Below are positions 8,039 to 16,245 of a stretch of 64,000 nucleotides of DNA, piece by piece. The notes beneath the pieces were generated by a model. It saw only the letters and a program-made list of their open reading frames with translations. It had not been told where the DNA came from and searched no databases. Location: assembly GCF_007828835.1 (NCBI RefSeq), contig NZ_VIVL01000009.1, positions 235,905 to 299,904 of the forward strand. Direction: 5' to 3'. Within the stretch, counting starts at the first letter, position 1, and each line of letters begins with the position of its first letter. The DNA is from Variovorax beijingensis. Lineage in GTDB: Bacteria > Pseudomonadota > Gammaproteobacteria > Burkholderiales > Burkholderiaceae_C. Made by a program: the position numbers and the translations under genes.

Positions 8039-9031
8039 CTAAGGTTGGTAGCCGGATTTCTGGACGACGGGGGCCCATTGCGCCTTGTAGGCCTTGAGCA
8101 TCGCGGCGGTCTGTGCCTGTGTGCTCACCACCGGCGTCATGCCGGCATCCTTGAACTTGCGCTGCGTGTCGGCATCCTGCATGACTTCGTGGATGGTGCT
8201 GGCCAGGCGCTCGACCTTGGCCTTGGGCATGCTCGCGGGCGCGAAGAAGGTGTTCCAGCCGGTGGCGGCAAGGTCGAGCCCGGCCTCCTTGAAGGTCGGG
8301 ATCTTCGGCGCGAAGGGCGAACGCTTTTCGCCCGAGAGCGCGAGGATGCGCAGCTTGCCGGTGTCGTGCAGCGGCAGCACCACGTCCTCGGTGTCGACCG
8401 AGATGGGCACCTGGCCGCCGATCAGGTCGTTCAGCAGCGGAGCCGAGCCGCGGTAGCCGATCACCTGCGTCTGCACCTTGGCCTTCTCGCCCACCATCAG
8501 GCCGAAGAAGTGCGGCAGGCTGCCGGTGGCCGGCACGCCCACGTTGGCCTGGCTGGGATTGGCGCGCATCCACGCCAGCAGGTGGTTGAGCTCGCGCACC
8601 GGCAGCGTGGGCGACACCGACAGCGCGAAGTTGTAGGTGTTGACGTGCGACACGGGCACGAAGTCGCGCTCGGCGTCGTAGTTGTTGTCCTTGAAGACGA
8701 GCGGCGCCACCACCATCACGGCCGGGTTGGCGAGCATCAGCACGTTCTGGCCGGCGGGTGTGAGCTTGACCTGCTGCGCGGCAAGGCGGCCGCCCGCGCC
8801 GGGCTTGTTGTCGACGATGACCGGCACGCCCAGTTTGGCGCCAAGCTTGTCGCCGACGATGCGCGCCACGCGGTCGGTGGCGCCGCCGGGCGCGTAGCCG
8901 ACGACGATGCGCAGCGGGCTGTCGAGCGCCTGGGCGCCCGCGCTGGCGGGCAGGGCGGCGATGGACGCCATGAAGCCGGCCGCGGCAAGCAGCGCGGCAA
9001 GGCGGCGGGTGATGGGGATGGTCTTCGGCAT
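8039..9031 (-). CDS. Bug-family tripartite tricarboxylate transporter substrate-binding protein
   Basis: A 330-residue periplasmic receptor. A Sec signal peptide (MPKTIPITRRLAALLAAAG... ASAGAQA, about 34 residues) is followed by the family pattern: PLRIVVGYAPGGATDRVARI, VIVDNKPGAGGRLAAQQV and later ALSGEKRSPFAPKIPTFKEAGL. Bug proteins bind carboxylates or similar organic acids in a Venus-flytrap fold and deliver them to TctAB-type membrane proteins, none of which is present here. A GAGGA ribosome site precedes the ATG. It lies 39 bases after another Bug gene and upstream of the sulfatase on the same strand. The ligand is unknown. Confidence 0.93.
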   Translation of the reverse strand: MPKTIPITRRLAALLAAAGFMASIAALPASAGAQALDSPLRIVVGYAPGGATDRVARIVGDKLGAKLGVPVIVDNKPGAGGRLAAQQVKLTPAGQNVLMLANPAVMVVAPLVFKDNNYDAERDFVPVSHVNTYNFALSVSPTLPVRELNHLLAWMRANPSQANVGVPATGSLPHFFGLMVGEKAKVQTQVIGYRGSAPLLNDLIGGQVPISVDTEDVVLPLHDTGKLRILALSGEKRSPFAPKIPTFKEAGLDLAATGWNTFFAPASMPKAKVERLASTIHEVMQDADTQRKFKDAGMTPVVSTQAQTAAMLKAYKAQWAPVVQKSGYQP

Positions 9032-9070
9032 GTGGGGGTTCCTCCTCGGTTCGGTCGTTCGTTCGGTTGT

Positions 9071-10078
9071 TCAGTCGGTGGCCTGGAAGTTCACGGCCTT
9101 CATGATGCCCGCCCAGCGCGCGGTGTCCTCGCGCATGGTCTTGAGCAGCGCCTCGCTGCCGTCGCCGACCGGGTACATGCCGTTCTGCAGCAGCAGCTGG
9201 CGCACCTCGCGCGCATTGACGGCCCGGGTGAATTCGGCGCGCAGCGTGTCGATGACGGGCTGCGGCGTCTTGAGCGGCGCATAGTAGGCAAACCACGCGG
9301 TGGCCACCACGTCCTTGTAGCCGGCCTCGACGAAGCAGGGCAGGTTGGGCATGAGCGGCGAGCGCTTCTCGCCGCTGGTGGCCAGCACCTTCGCGCGGCC
9401 CGTGGACAGCATCTGCTGCGCACCGCCGACGGTGTCGAAGTAGACAGGCACGGTGCCGCCCATCAGGTCCTGCCGCGCGGGCGTGGAGCCGCGGTAGGGC
9501 ACGTGCACCATCTTCAGTCCGGCCGCGCGGTTGAGCATCTCGCCGAGAAAGTGCGAAGGCGTGCCTGCGCCATAGGAGCCGAAGCTCAGCTTGTCGCCCT
9601 GCGCCTTGGCCCAGGCGATGAACTCGGCCAGCGTGTTGGCAGGCACGTCCTTGTGCACGGTGAGGGCCAGCTCGAAGCGCGCCGCGTTGATGATCGGCAC
9701 GAAATCCTTGATGGGGTCGTACGAGAGGCTGCGGTACGCGCTCGGGAACATGGTCATCATGCTGGCCGTGCCCAGCAGCAGGGTGTGGCCGTCCGGCGCG
9801 GCGGTCTTGACGGTTTCCGCCGCAATCCGGCCCGCCGCACCCGCGCGGTTGTCGATGATGAGCGGACCCAGCGTCTCGCGCACCTGCTGCGCGATGGCGC
9901 GCGTCAGCACGTCCTGCGTGCCGCCGGCGGGCACGCCGATCAGCACCTTGACCGGCTGGCCGGGCCTGAAGGCCTGCGCCCGCGCATCGAGGGCGAGCGG
10001 CGCCAGGGCGAGTCCGCCCAGCGCGGCGAGTGCGCGGCGGCGGTCGAAGCTGGAAGAAAGAAGAGGCGTGATGGGCAT
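9071..10078 (-). CDS. Bug-family tripartite tricarboxylate transporter substrate-binding protein
   Basis: A 335-residue receptor, first gene of the Bug-Bug-sulfatase set. The N-terminus has a twin-arginine-like stretch (SFDRRRALAALGGLALAPL) before cleavage near DARAQ, so export by Tat is possible. The mature part has PVKVLIGVPAGGTQDVLTRA, LIIDNRAGAAGRIAAETV, HVPYRGSTPARQDLMGG and LATSGEKRSPLMPNLPCF, as in the family. It differs clearly from the next receptor, so the two are not a recent tandem duplication and may bind different ligands. Transcription starts from the 107-base region shared with the divergent MarR gene. Confidence 0.92.
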   Translation of the reverse strand: MPITPLLSSSFDRRRALAALGGLALAPLALDARAQAFRPGQPVKVLIGVPAGGTQDVLTRAIAQQVRETLGPLIIDNRAGAAGRIAAETVKTAAPDGHTLLLGTASMMTMFPSAYRSLSYDPIKDFVPIINAARFELALTVHKDVPANTLAEFIAWAKAQGDKLSFGSYGAGTPSHFLGEMLNRAAGLKMVHVPYRGSTPARQDLMGGTVPVYFDTVGGAQQMLSTGRAKVLATSGEKRSPLMPNLPCFVEAGYKDVVATAWFAYYAPLKTPQPVIDTLRAEFTRAVNAREVRQLLLQNGMYPVGDGSEALLKTMREDTARWAGIMKAVNFQATD

Positions 10079-10150
10079 GGGGCGGTGTCTCCGGGATCTT
10101 CTGGGATTGGTTTTGTGGATCCCGAAGGACTTTAGAGACGCTACATTCGA

Positions 10151-10163
10151 TTGATCTAATCAA
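10151..10163. promoter_or_regulatory. candidate MarR operator between divergent genes
   Basis: TTGAT-CTA-ATCAA is a perfect 5-base inverted repeat with a 3-base spacer, the only clear dyad in the 107-base region between the Bug gene (start 10078) and the MarR gene (start 10186). Its position 23 bases before the MarR start suits autorepression. Assignment is by position only. Confidence 0.5.
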
Positions 10164-10185
10164 CCATCCCCCGGACTAACCCCCA

Positions 10186-10710
10186 ATGACCGCGCCGCGC
10201 CGTTCGCTGGACGACCTGCTGCTGTACCGGCTTTCGCGGCTGGTCGGGGTGGCGGGCGGCATGGTGATCCGGCTGTGCGAGGGCCGCTTCGGCATCACGC
10301 GGCGCGAATGGCGGCTGATCGCGGTGCTCGCGAGCCGCGGTGAACTGGGCTCCTCCCAACTGGCCGAGCATGCCCAGCTCGACCGCGCCCGCACCTCGAA
10401 GGCGGTCGGCTCGCTGGTCGAAAAACAGCTGGTCTCGCGCGTGGCCCGCGCGGGCGACCGGCGGCAGGTGCTGCTGGGCCTGACCGAGAGCGGGCAGGCG
10501 CTGTACGGCGAGCTTTTTCCGCTGGTCACGAAGATCAACGCCGAGCTGATGGGGGCCCTGGGCGAGGAGGACGCCACGCGCCTCGACGAATCCCTGCGCC
10601 GCCTGCAGGCACAGGCCGAGCGCATGGTGCAAAAGGCCGTGCTGCCCAAGGCCGATCGCGGGCGCCGCGGCGCGGGCGGCATCAGTCCACCTTCATCCCG
10701 GTCGCCTTGA
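10186..10710 (+). CDS. MarR-family transcriptional regulator
   Basis: A 174-residue winged-helix regulator: ITRREWRLIAVLASRGEL and SSQLAEHAQLDRARTSKAVGSLVEKQLV are the recognition region, and RAGDRRQVLLGLTESG is the wing. Flanking helices (YRLSRLVGVAGGMVIRL and the C-terminal coiled region) form the dimer interface. Divergent position suggests control of the Bug-Bug-sulfatase genes, probably in response to a small organic ligand. The C-terminal tail (about residues 150-174) is basic and disordered, and its last codons overlap the 3' end of the converging Bug gene by 29 bases. Confidence 0.9.
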   Translation: MTAPRRSLDDLLLYRLSRLVGVAGGMVIRLCEGRFGITRREWRLIAVLASRGELGSSQLAEHAQLDRARTSKAVGSLVEKQLVSRVARAGDRRQVLLGLTESGQALYGELFPLVTKINAELMGALGEEDATRLDESLRRLQAQAERMVQKAVLPKADRGRRGAGGISPPSSRSP

Positions 10711-11695
10711 CGATGCGGCCGTAGCGCGCCTGGCTGCCCGCCAGGCGCTCGGCCGCGGCGGCGCCGGTCTCGCCGAGCGCCACCATGTCGAGCGAGGCCA
10801 GGCGCGCCTTGACCTCCGGCAGCGCCAGCGCCTTCTGCAGCGACTGGCGCAGCACCTGCATCACGGGCTCGGGCGTGGCGGCCGGCACCATCGCGAGGTA
10901 GAGCACCTCGAATTCCAGGTCCTTCAGGCCGAGTTCGCCCACCGTGGGCACCTCGGGCAGCAGCGGCGAGCGCTGGCGGCCGGTTACGGCCAGCGCGCGC
11001 AGCTTGCCGGCCTGCACCTGCGGCAGCAGGCCCGGCGTGGCGAGGATGCCGGCCTGCACCTCGCCGCCCAGCAGCGCCATCACGGCCGGCGCGTTGCCCT
11101 TGTAGGGCACGTGGGTGATCTTGGCGCCGGTCGCGGTCGAGAAGATGCCGGCCGCAAGATGCCCCGGGCTGCCGTTGCCGGCCGAGCTGAAGGTGGCGGG
11201 CTCAGCCTTGGCCTGCGCGATGAATTCCGGCAGCGTCTTCGCCTTCACGGCGGGCCCGACGCCGAAGCTCAGGCCCGACGAGCTGAAGATCATCAGCGGC
11301 TTCAGGGCGTTTGCCGCGAAGGGCATCGACGCATACAGGTGCGGATTGATGGTGAAGGTGCTGTCGATGCTCAGCAGCACCGTGTAGCCGTCGGCCGGGC
11401 TCTTGGCCACGAGGTCGGCGCCGATGTTGCCGCCGGCGCCGGGCCGGTTGTCGACCACGAAGGGCTGCTTGAACTCTTTCTGCAGCACGTCGCCCAGCGC
11501 GCGGCCGAGAATGTCGAGCGGACCGCCGGCCGGGAAGTTGGTGATGAATTTCACCGGCTTGGCGGGGTAGGCCGCGTCGGCATGCGCGGCCGGGCTGCCG
11601 AGCGCAAGGCAAAGCGCCGCGCAGGCAGCCGCTGTGGCCAGGGCCAGGCAGCGCGATGCGCCCGGGGCGTTCTTCTTCGAGAAACCGGTGGTCAT
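10682..11695 (-). CDS. Bug-family tripartite tricarboxylate transporter substrate-binding protein
   Basis: A 337-residue periplasmic receptor, third of four in the window. The signal peptide (about residues 1-39, ending AAHADA) is followed by YPAKPVKFITNFPAGGPLDIL, VVDNRPGAGGNIGADLVAK, THVPYKGNAPAVMALLGGEV and LAVTGRQRSPLLPEVPTV. Ligand unknown. It is divergent from a PcaQ/GbpR-type LysR gene, with a 124-base shared upstream region, so it is probably that regulator's target. Its 3' end overlaps the converging MarR gene by 29 bases. Confidence 0.93.
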   Translation of the reverse strand: MTTGFSKKNAPGASRCLALATAAACAALCLALGSPAAHADAAYPAKPVKFITNFPAGGPLDILGRALGDVLQKEFKQPFVVDNRPGAGGNIGADLVAKSPADGYTVLLSIDSTFTINPHLYASMPFAANALKPLMIFSSSGLSFGVGPAVKAKTLPEFIAQAKAEPATFSSAGNGSPGHLAAGIFSTATGAKITHVPYKGNAPAVMALLGGEVQAGILATPGLLPQVQAGKLRALAVTGRQRSPLLPEVPTVGELGLKDLEFEVLYLAMVPAATPEPVMQVLRQSLQKALALPEVKARLASLDMVALGETGAAAAERLAGSQARYGRIVKATGMKVD

Positions 11696-11819
11696 GTGTT
11701 TGCTTGTCTCCGTACAGCCGGCACTCTAGGAGGCAGAGGCGGCCCGCACAACTGAAAGCTCTTCTGCCAGCTATTCCAGCTGGTTATATTTGGATGGCCG
11801 CCTCACAGGGAAGCCTCCC

Positions 11820-12788
11820 ATGTCAGCCATGAACAACTTTGCGCGCCTCAAGCTGCGCCACCTGCAATGCCTCGTGATGGTGGCGCAGGAGCGCAACCTC
11901 GTGCGCGCGGGCAAGGCCCTGTCGCTCACCCAGCCCGCGGTGTCCAAGACCATTGCCGAGCTCGAGGAGATCGTCGGGCGCCAGCTGCTGCTGCGCCGCC
12001 GCCGCGGCGTCGAGCTCACGCCGGCGGCCGAGGTGCTGGTGCGCCATGCCGTCTCCGCGCTGCGCGGGTTGCGCGAAGGCATGGGCCTGGCCATGGACCA
12101 GCCCGAAGCCGACCAGCTGCGCGTGGCCGTGGGCGCGCTGCCCAACATGGCGGCCAACCTGTTGCCCGAGGCCGTCGCGCAGCTGTATGCATCGCATCCG
12201 GCGCTGCGCGTGCGCGTGGTGAGCGGCACCAACGCGCAGCTGATGACGCAGCTGCGCCAGGGCGAGATCGATCTCGTGCTCGGCCGGCTCGCGCAGGCTT
12301 CGGCGATGGCCGACCTGGCGTTCGAACAGCTCTACAGCGAACCGCTGCTGCTGGTGGTGCGCCCGGGCCATCCGCTCGCGGCGCGGCGCAAGCCCAGGCT
12401 CGACGCCCTGGCCGCCCATCCGCTGGTGCTGCCCGTCTCGGGCACCCTGATCCGGCACACGGCCGATGCCTTCCTGATCGCGCAGGGCATGGCGCTGCCC
12501 AGCCGGCTGGTGGAGGCCACGGACACCAGCTTCGTGGTCGGGCTGCTGCAGCGCTGCGATGCGGTGTGGTTCGCGCCGCAGGGCGCCGTCGAGGGCTTGA
12601 TTGCACAGGGCGCGTTGAAGCGCGTGGCCATCGACACCTCGGGCACCGAGGGGCCGGTGGGCTTTACCGTGCGGCGCGGCGGCGAAGCGGGCGAGGGCGC
12701 ACGGCTGCTGGTCGAAGCGATCCGCGGCATCGTCGCGGCTGCGGCGGGCGGCAACCGGGGCAGTGCCGGCGTCAGGAAACCCGCATGA
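11820..12788 (+). CDS. LysR-family regulator, PcaQ/GbpR-like
   Basis: A 322-residue LysR regulator. The helix-turn-helix (KLRHLQCLVMVAQERNLVRA then LSLTQPAVSKTIAELEEIVG) has the wording of the PcaQ/GbpR subgroup, and the C-terminal effector domain (DQLRVAVGALPNMAANLLPEA onwards) is complete. PcaQ controls protocatechuate genes and GbpR sugar-binding protein genes; here the divergent neighbour is a Bug receptor. An in-frame ATG at 11790 would add 10 residues; 11820 has GGGAAG at a usual distance. The last codon overlaps the next gene's start (ATGA at 12785-12788), so translation of the two is coupled. Confidence 0.9.
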   Translation: MSAMNNFARLKLRHLQCLVMVAQERNLVRAGKALSLTQPAVSKTIAELEEIVGRQLLLRRRRGVELTPAAEVLVRHAVSALRGLREGMGLAMDQPEADQLRVAVGALPNMAANLLPEAVAQLYASHPALRVRVVSGTNAQLMTQLRQGEIDLVLGRLAQASAMADLAFEQLYSEPLLLVVRPGHPLAARRKPRLDALAAHPLVLPVSGTLIRHTADAFLIAQGMALPSRLVEATDTSFVVGLLQRCDAVWFAPQGAVEGLIAQGALKRVAIDTSGTEGPVGFTVRRGGEAGEGARLLVEAIRGIVAAAAGGNRGSAGVRKPA

Positions 12789-14002
12789 ACACCGCCCCGA
12801 GCGAACGCCAGCAGATGGTCGATGCGCTGCGCGGCTTTGCGCTGCTGGGCATCCTGGTGGTCAACATCGCGAGCTTCGCGTCAACCTATTACGGCCTGGG
12901 CATTCCCGATCCGATGGCCGTCTCGCCGGCCGACCGCGGCGCTTCGTTCGTGCGGGCCCTTGTGTTCGAGAGCAAGTTCTATCTGCTGTTCTCGTTCCTG
13001 TTCGGCTACAGCTTCACGCTGCAGATGCGCGCGGCCGAGCGCGACGGCAAGCCCTTCGTGCCGCGCATGGTGCGGCGGCATGTCGGGCTGTGGGCCCTCG
13101 GCGTGGCGCATGCCGTGCTGCTCTACTACGGCGACATCCTCACCGCGTATGCCGTGCTGGGCGCCGTGCTGCTCGTGCTGCGGCGGCGCAGCGATGTGTT
13201 CCTGGCGTGCACGGCCATCGTGCTGGTGCTGCTCACTTCATTGCTGTGGGCCGCGGTCGGCCAGATGTACACGCACGCGGACATGCAGATGGCGGCGCAG
13301 GCGGCCTACGGCGAAGCCGCCGCGGCGCTGGCCGCCTACCGCGCCACGCCCGCCACGGTGGTGGTGCAGCATCTGCGCGACCTCTCGCAGACCTGGTGGA
13401 TCACGGCGCTGGTGCAGGCGCCGGAGGCGCTGGCCATGTTCCTGGCGGGCTTCATCGCCGGCAAGCGCGGGCTCCTCGCACATGCCGAAGCGCATCGCAC
13501 ACTGTGGTGGCGCGTGTTCTGGTGGGGCCTTGCCATCGGCCTGCCGGGTGCGCTGGCCTACGCCTGGCCGACCTTGCGGCTGAGCGATCCGGTGCGCGAC
13601 ATCCAGGCCCTCGCGCTCACGCTGCTGACGGCGCCGTTCCTGTCGGCCGCGTATGCGGCCGGCATGCTGCTCGTGTTCCAGAGCGCTCGCGGCCGGTGGC
13701 TGGCGCGGCTGCTGGCGCCGGCGGGGCGCATGGCGCTGTCGAACTACCTGCTGCAATCGGCGGCTTGCGCGTGGATCTTTCTGGCCTACGGGCTGCGCTG
13801 GATCGGAACGGTCGGGCCGTTGGCGACATTCGCGGTCGCGTTCGCGATCTTCGCGGGCAACCTGGCGCTGAGCCACTGGTGGATGCAGCGCTTCGCCTAC
13901 GGCCCGGCGGAGTGGCTGCTGCGGGCCTTCACGAACCTCCAGCGCCCGCCGCTGCGGCGGCGCCGGCATGTGGATCAGCGCGACAGCTGCGCCGAGAGCT
14001 GA
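12785..14002 (+). CDS. DUF418 domain membrane protein
   Basis: A 405-residue polytopic membrane protein of the YeiB/DUF418 type. The N-terminal RQQMVDALRGFALLGILVVN is the usual opening, followed by some eight to ten hydrophobic segments and the C-terminal DUF418 part with PAGRMALSNYLLQSAAC and FAYGPAEWLLRAF. These proteins are related to membrane acyltransferases, but function is not established. The start at 12785 overlaps the LysR stop by four bases, fixing the frame and indicating co-translation. Its 3' end overlaps the converging LysE gene by 28 bases. Confidence 0.88.
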   Translation: MNTAPSERQQMVDALRGFALLGILVVNIASFASTYYGLGIPDPMAVSPADRGASFVRALVFESKFYLLFSFLFGYSFTLQMRAAERDGKPFVPRMVRRHVGLWALGVAHAVLLYYGDILTAYAVLGAVLLVLRRRSDVFLACTAIVLVLLTSLLWAAVGQMYTHADMQMAAQAAYGEAAAALAAYRATPATVVVQHLRDLSQTWWITALVQAPEALAMFLAGFIAGKRGLLAHAEAHRTLWWRVFWWGLAIGLPGALAYAWPTLRLSDPVRDIQALALTLLTAPFLSAAYAAGMLLVFQSARGRWLARLLAPAGRMALSNYLLQSAACAWIFLAYGLRWIGTVGPLATFAVAFAIFAGNLALSHWWMQRFAYGPAEWLLRAFTNLQRPPLRRRRHVDQRDSCAES

Positions 14003-14598
14003 AACACGGCAAAGCCCAGCAACAGCACGCCCGACAGCCGGTTGATGGACTGGAGCACCCGCGCACCGAGCTTGTGCCGCACCATCGACACCACGGTAGA
14101 GAGGCCCAGCCACCACATGGCCGACCCGAGGAAAACGCCCGTCACCATCGTCACGGCAGCGCTGCTGCTGCCGCTCGCATGCCCGGTGCCGATCGACGCG
14201 AACACCGCGACGAAGGACAGGATCGTCATCGGGTTCGCGAGGGTGAGCATGAACACCGACAGCACGGCTTTGAGCGGCGTGGCGGCGTCCTGAGCGGTGC
14301 GGGCCTGGGTGGCGGCCGGTGCGCGCAGCAGCTGCACACCCATCCACGCCAGGAAGGCCGCGCCGCCGATCGCCAGCGGCACGCGCGCCGCCACCATCGA
14401 CGAGATGACCGCCGACACGCCAAACGCGCCGATCGCGCCGTAGCACGCATCCGCCAGCGCGGCCCCGAGGCCGCTGAGAAAACCGATGGCACGGCCGTGC
14501 GCGAGCGTGCGCTGGATGCAGAGCAGCCCGATGGGGCCCACGGGTGCGGCGATCGACAGCCCGATGACCAGGGCCTTGAGGAAAAGAGAAAAGTCCAT
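13975..14598 (-). CDS. LysE-family amino-acid exporter
   Basis: A 207-residue inner-membrane exporter with about six hydrophobic helices. The opening helix carries the family signature AAPVGPIGLLCIQRTLAHGR followed by GFLSGLGAALADACYGAIG; a second conserved part is FMLTLANPMTILSF. Length is typical. LysE proteins expel lysine, arginine or other amino acids by exchange with protons. It is divergent from an Lrp/AsnC gene with 107 bases between them, the classical arrangement of an exporter gene and its amino-acid-sensing activator. The exact substrate cannot be read from the sequence. Confidence 0.93.
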   Translation of the reverse strand: MDFSLFLKALVIGLSIAAPVGPIGLLCIQRTLAHGRAIGFLSGLGAALADACYGAIGAFGVSAVISSMVAARVPLAIGGAAFLAWMGVQLLRAPAATQARTAQDAATPLKAVLSVFMLTLANPMTILSFVAVFASIGTGHASGSSSAAVTMVTGVFLGSAMWWLGLSTVVSMVRHKLGARVLQSINRLSGVLLLGFAVFQLSAQLSR

Positions 14599-14705
14599 GC
14601 CTGCAATTGTTCGGCGCAGGCTGGATAGCGAGAATGGCGAAATTCAGGCGTGCAGCCTGCCCAGCCTGAAATCGGAAGTGAAATTCCCAACTGCACCTTA
14701 GATTC

Positions 14706-15164
14706 ATGGAAATCGACTCCAAGAACTGGCAAATCCTCGACGCGCTCCAGCAGGACGCGCGCACCTCGCTGACGGCGCTGGCGCGGCAGGTGGGCTTGTC
14801 CGTGCCCTCGACCTCGGAGCGCGTGAAGCGGCTCGAGGAGGCCGGCGTGATCGAGGGCTACCGCGCGGTGGTTCCGCCGCGCAAGGCGGGCTATACGGTG
14901 ACGGCGCTGATCGGCATCACGACCGCGCAGCCCGACAAGGCCCGGCTGCTGAAGCTGCTCGATGGCCGGCGCGAGGTGCTCGAGTGCTTTCACGTCACCG
15001 GGCAGGACTCCTATGTGCTGAAGGTGGTCGCCCGGGACATCGAACATCTCGAGGCCTTCGTGAGCAGCATCAACCACCTGGGGGAGACGCGCACATCGAT
15101 CGTCATGTCGGTGCCGATTCCGGCGCGCGCGGTGGCGGTGCCGGCGGGCGCCGTGCCCGGATGA
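14706..15164 (+). CDS. Lrp/AsnC-family regulator
   Basis: A 152-residue regulator: N-terminal helix-turn-helix (SKNWQILDALQQDARTSL, LARQVGLSVPSTSERVKRLE) and C-terminal RAM ligand-binding domain (ECFHVTGQDSYVLKVVARDI, HLGETRTSIVMSVPI). Such proteins bind amino acids and often activate a divergent exporter, which fits the LysE gene on the other side. A -10-like TTAGAT at 14698-14703 sits directly before the ATG, so the leader is extremely short or the true promoter lies further upstream. The C-terminal tail is Ala/Val/Pro-rich and probably flexible. Confidence 0.92.
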   Translation: MEIDSKNWQILDALQQDARTSLTALARQVGLSVPSTSERVKRLEEAGVIEGYRAVVPPRKAGYTVTALIGITTAQPDKARLLKLLDGRREVLECFHVTGQDSYVLKVVARDIEHLEAFVSSINHLGETRTSIVMSVPIPARAVAVPAGAVPG

Positions 15165-15183
15165 CGTGCGGCGGTGCGCCGCT

Positions 15184-16245
15184 TCAGGCCGCCGCCGCGC
15201 CCGGGAGCGGATCGGCCTCGATGCGCATCTTCGGCAGGAACTGCGGGTACTCGCGCTGCATGAAGTCGAGGAGGCCTTCGCGCACGGTGCAGCGCAGGTC
15301 GAAGGCCAGGCCCGAGGTGGCGGCGGTGCACAGCACCCGAACCTGCATGCTGCGCTCGGTCGCATCGGTGACGCGCATGTTGAAGAAGCGGCCGTCCCAT
15401 TCGGGCGCCGCCTTCACGATGCGCTCGGCCGCTTCGCGCAGCGGCGCCAGCGGCATGCCGTAGTCCACGTAGATGAAGACCGAGCCGAGCAGCTGCGCCG
15501 AATGGCGCGTCCAGTTCTGGAACGGCTTCTCGATGAAGTAGCTGAGCGGCAGGATCAGGCGCCGGTCGTCCCAGATCTTGAGCACCACGAAGGTGCCCGT
15601 GATCTCCTCGACGCGGCCCCATTCGCCTTCGACCACCAGCACGTCGTCGATGCGGATCGGCTGGGCCAGCGCAATCTGCAGCCCGGCAATCAGGTTGCTG
15701 AACACCGGCTTGGCGGCCAGGCCGGCCACGATGCCGATCACGCCGGCGGAGGCCAGCAGGCTGGCGCCGACCTGGCGCGCGCCCGGAAAGGTCATGAGCA
15801 TCATCGCGCCGCCGGCCACCAGAACCACCGACATGGCCGTGCGCGCAAGCACGCGCGTCTGCGTGAGCACGCGGCGCGCCTGCAGGTTGTCGGCGATGTC
15901 GGACGGATGCTGCGCGAGCACGCCGTCGGCAAAGCCGCTGATGGCCCTCACCGCGAGCCAGGTGGTCGCGGCAATCAGCAGCAGGCCGTTGAAATGCCGC
16001 ACGCTGCCGAGAAAGCGCAGGTCCTCGGGTGCCGCCTGGAAGATGAGCAGCAGCGCCAACAGCGGCAGTACCAGCCGCGCCGGTGCGTTGCAGTTGATCA
16101 CCATCGCGTGCACCGCGGGCGCGGGGCGGGTGATCCGTTTCAGCACGAGACCGCCGATGCGGTGGACCAGAAGAGCGAGCGGGACGGCGACGAGAACGGC
16201 AATCCAGGTGCCGAACCAGGGGTGGGCAAGTATCTCTTGGGTCAT
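15184..16245 (-). CDS. MscS-family mechanosensitive channel
   Basis: A 353-residue small-conductance mechanosensitive channel. Four N-terminal hydrophobic segments precede the pore helix and beta domain: SLLASAGVIGIVAGLAAK (the Ala/Gly-packed pore helix), VFSNLIAGLQIALAQPIRI, then GRVEEITGTFVVLKIWDDRRLILPLS of the cytoplasmic vestibule. It would relieve turgor on hypo-osmotic shock. It is the last gene of a coupled set: its ATG (16245-16243) overlaps the TGA of the FUSC gene. Slightly longer than E. coli MscS (286 residues) because of an extra N-terminal helix pair. Confidence 0.92.
   Translation of the reverse strand: MTQEILAHPWFGTWIAVLVAVPLALLVHRIGGLVLKRITRPAPAVHAMVINCNAPARLVLPLLALLLIFQAAPEDLRFLGSVRHFNGLLLIAATTWLAVRAISGFADGVLAQHPSDIADNLQARRVLTQTRVLARTAMSVVLVAGGAMMLMTFPGARQVGASLLASAGVIGIVAGLAAKPVFSNLIAGLQIALAQPIRIDDVLVVEGEWGRVEEITGTFVVLKIWDDRRLILPLSYFIEKPFQNWTRHSAQLLGSVFIYVDYGMPLAPLREAAERIVKAAPEWDGRFFNMRVTDATERSMQVRVLCTAATSGLAFDLRCTVREGLLDFMQREYPQFLPKMRIEADPLPGAAAA

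Noticed and set aside
5922..10163. 1413-residue open frame on the minus strand
   Set aside because: It crosses the repeat protein, sulfatase and Bug genes in another frame and shows only Arg/Ala/Pro-rich sequence typical of GC-rich shadow frames.
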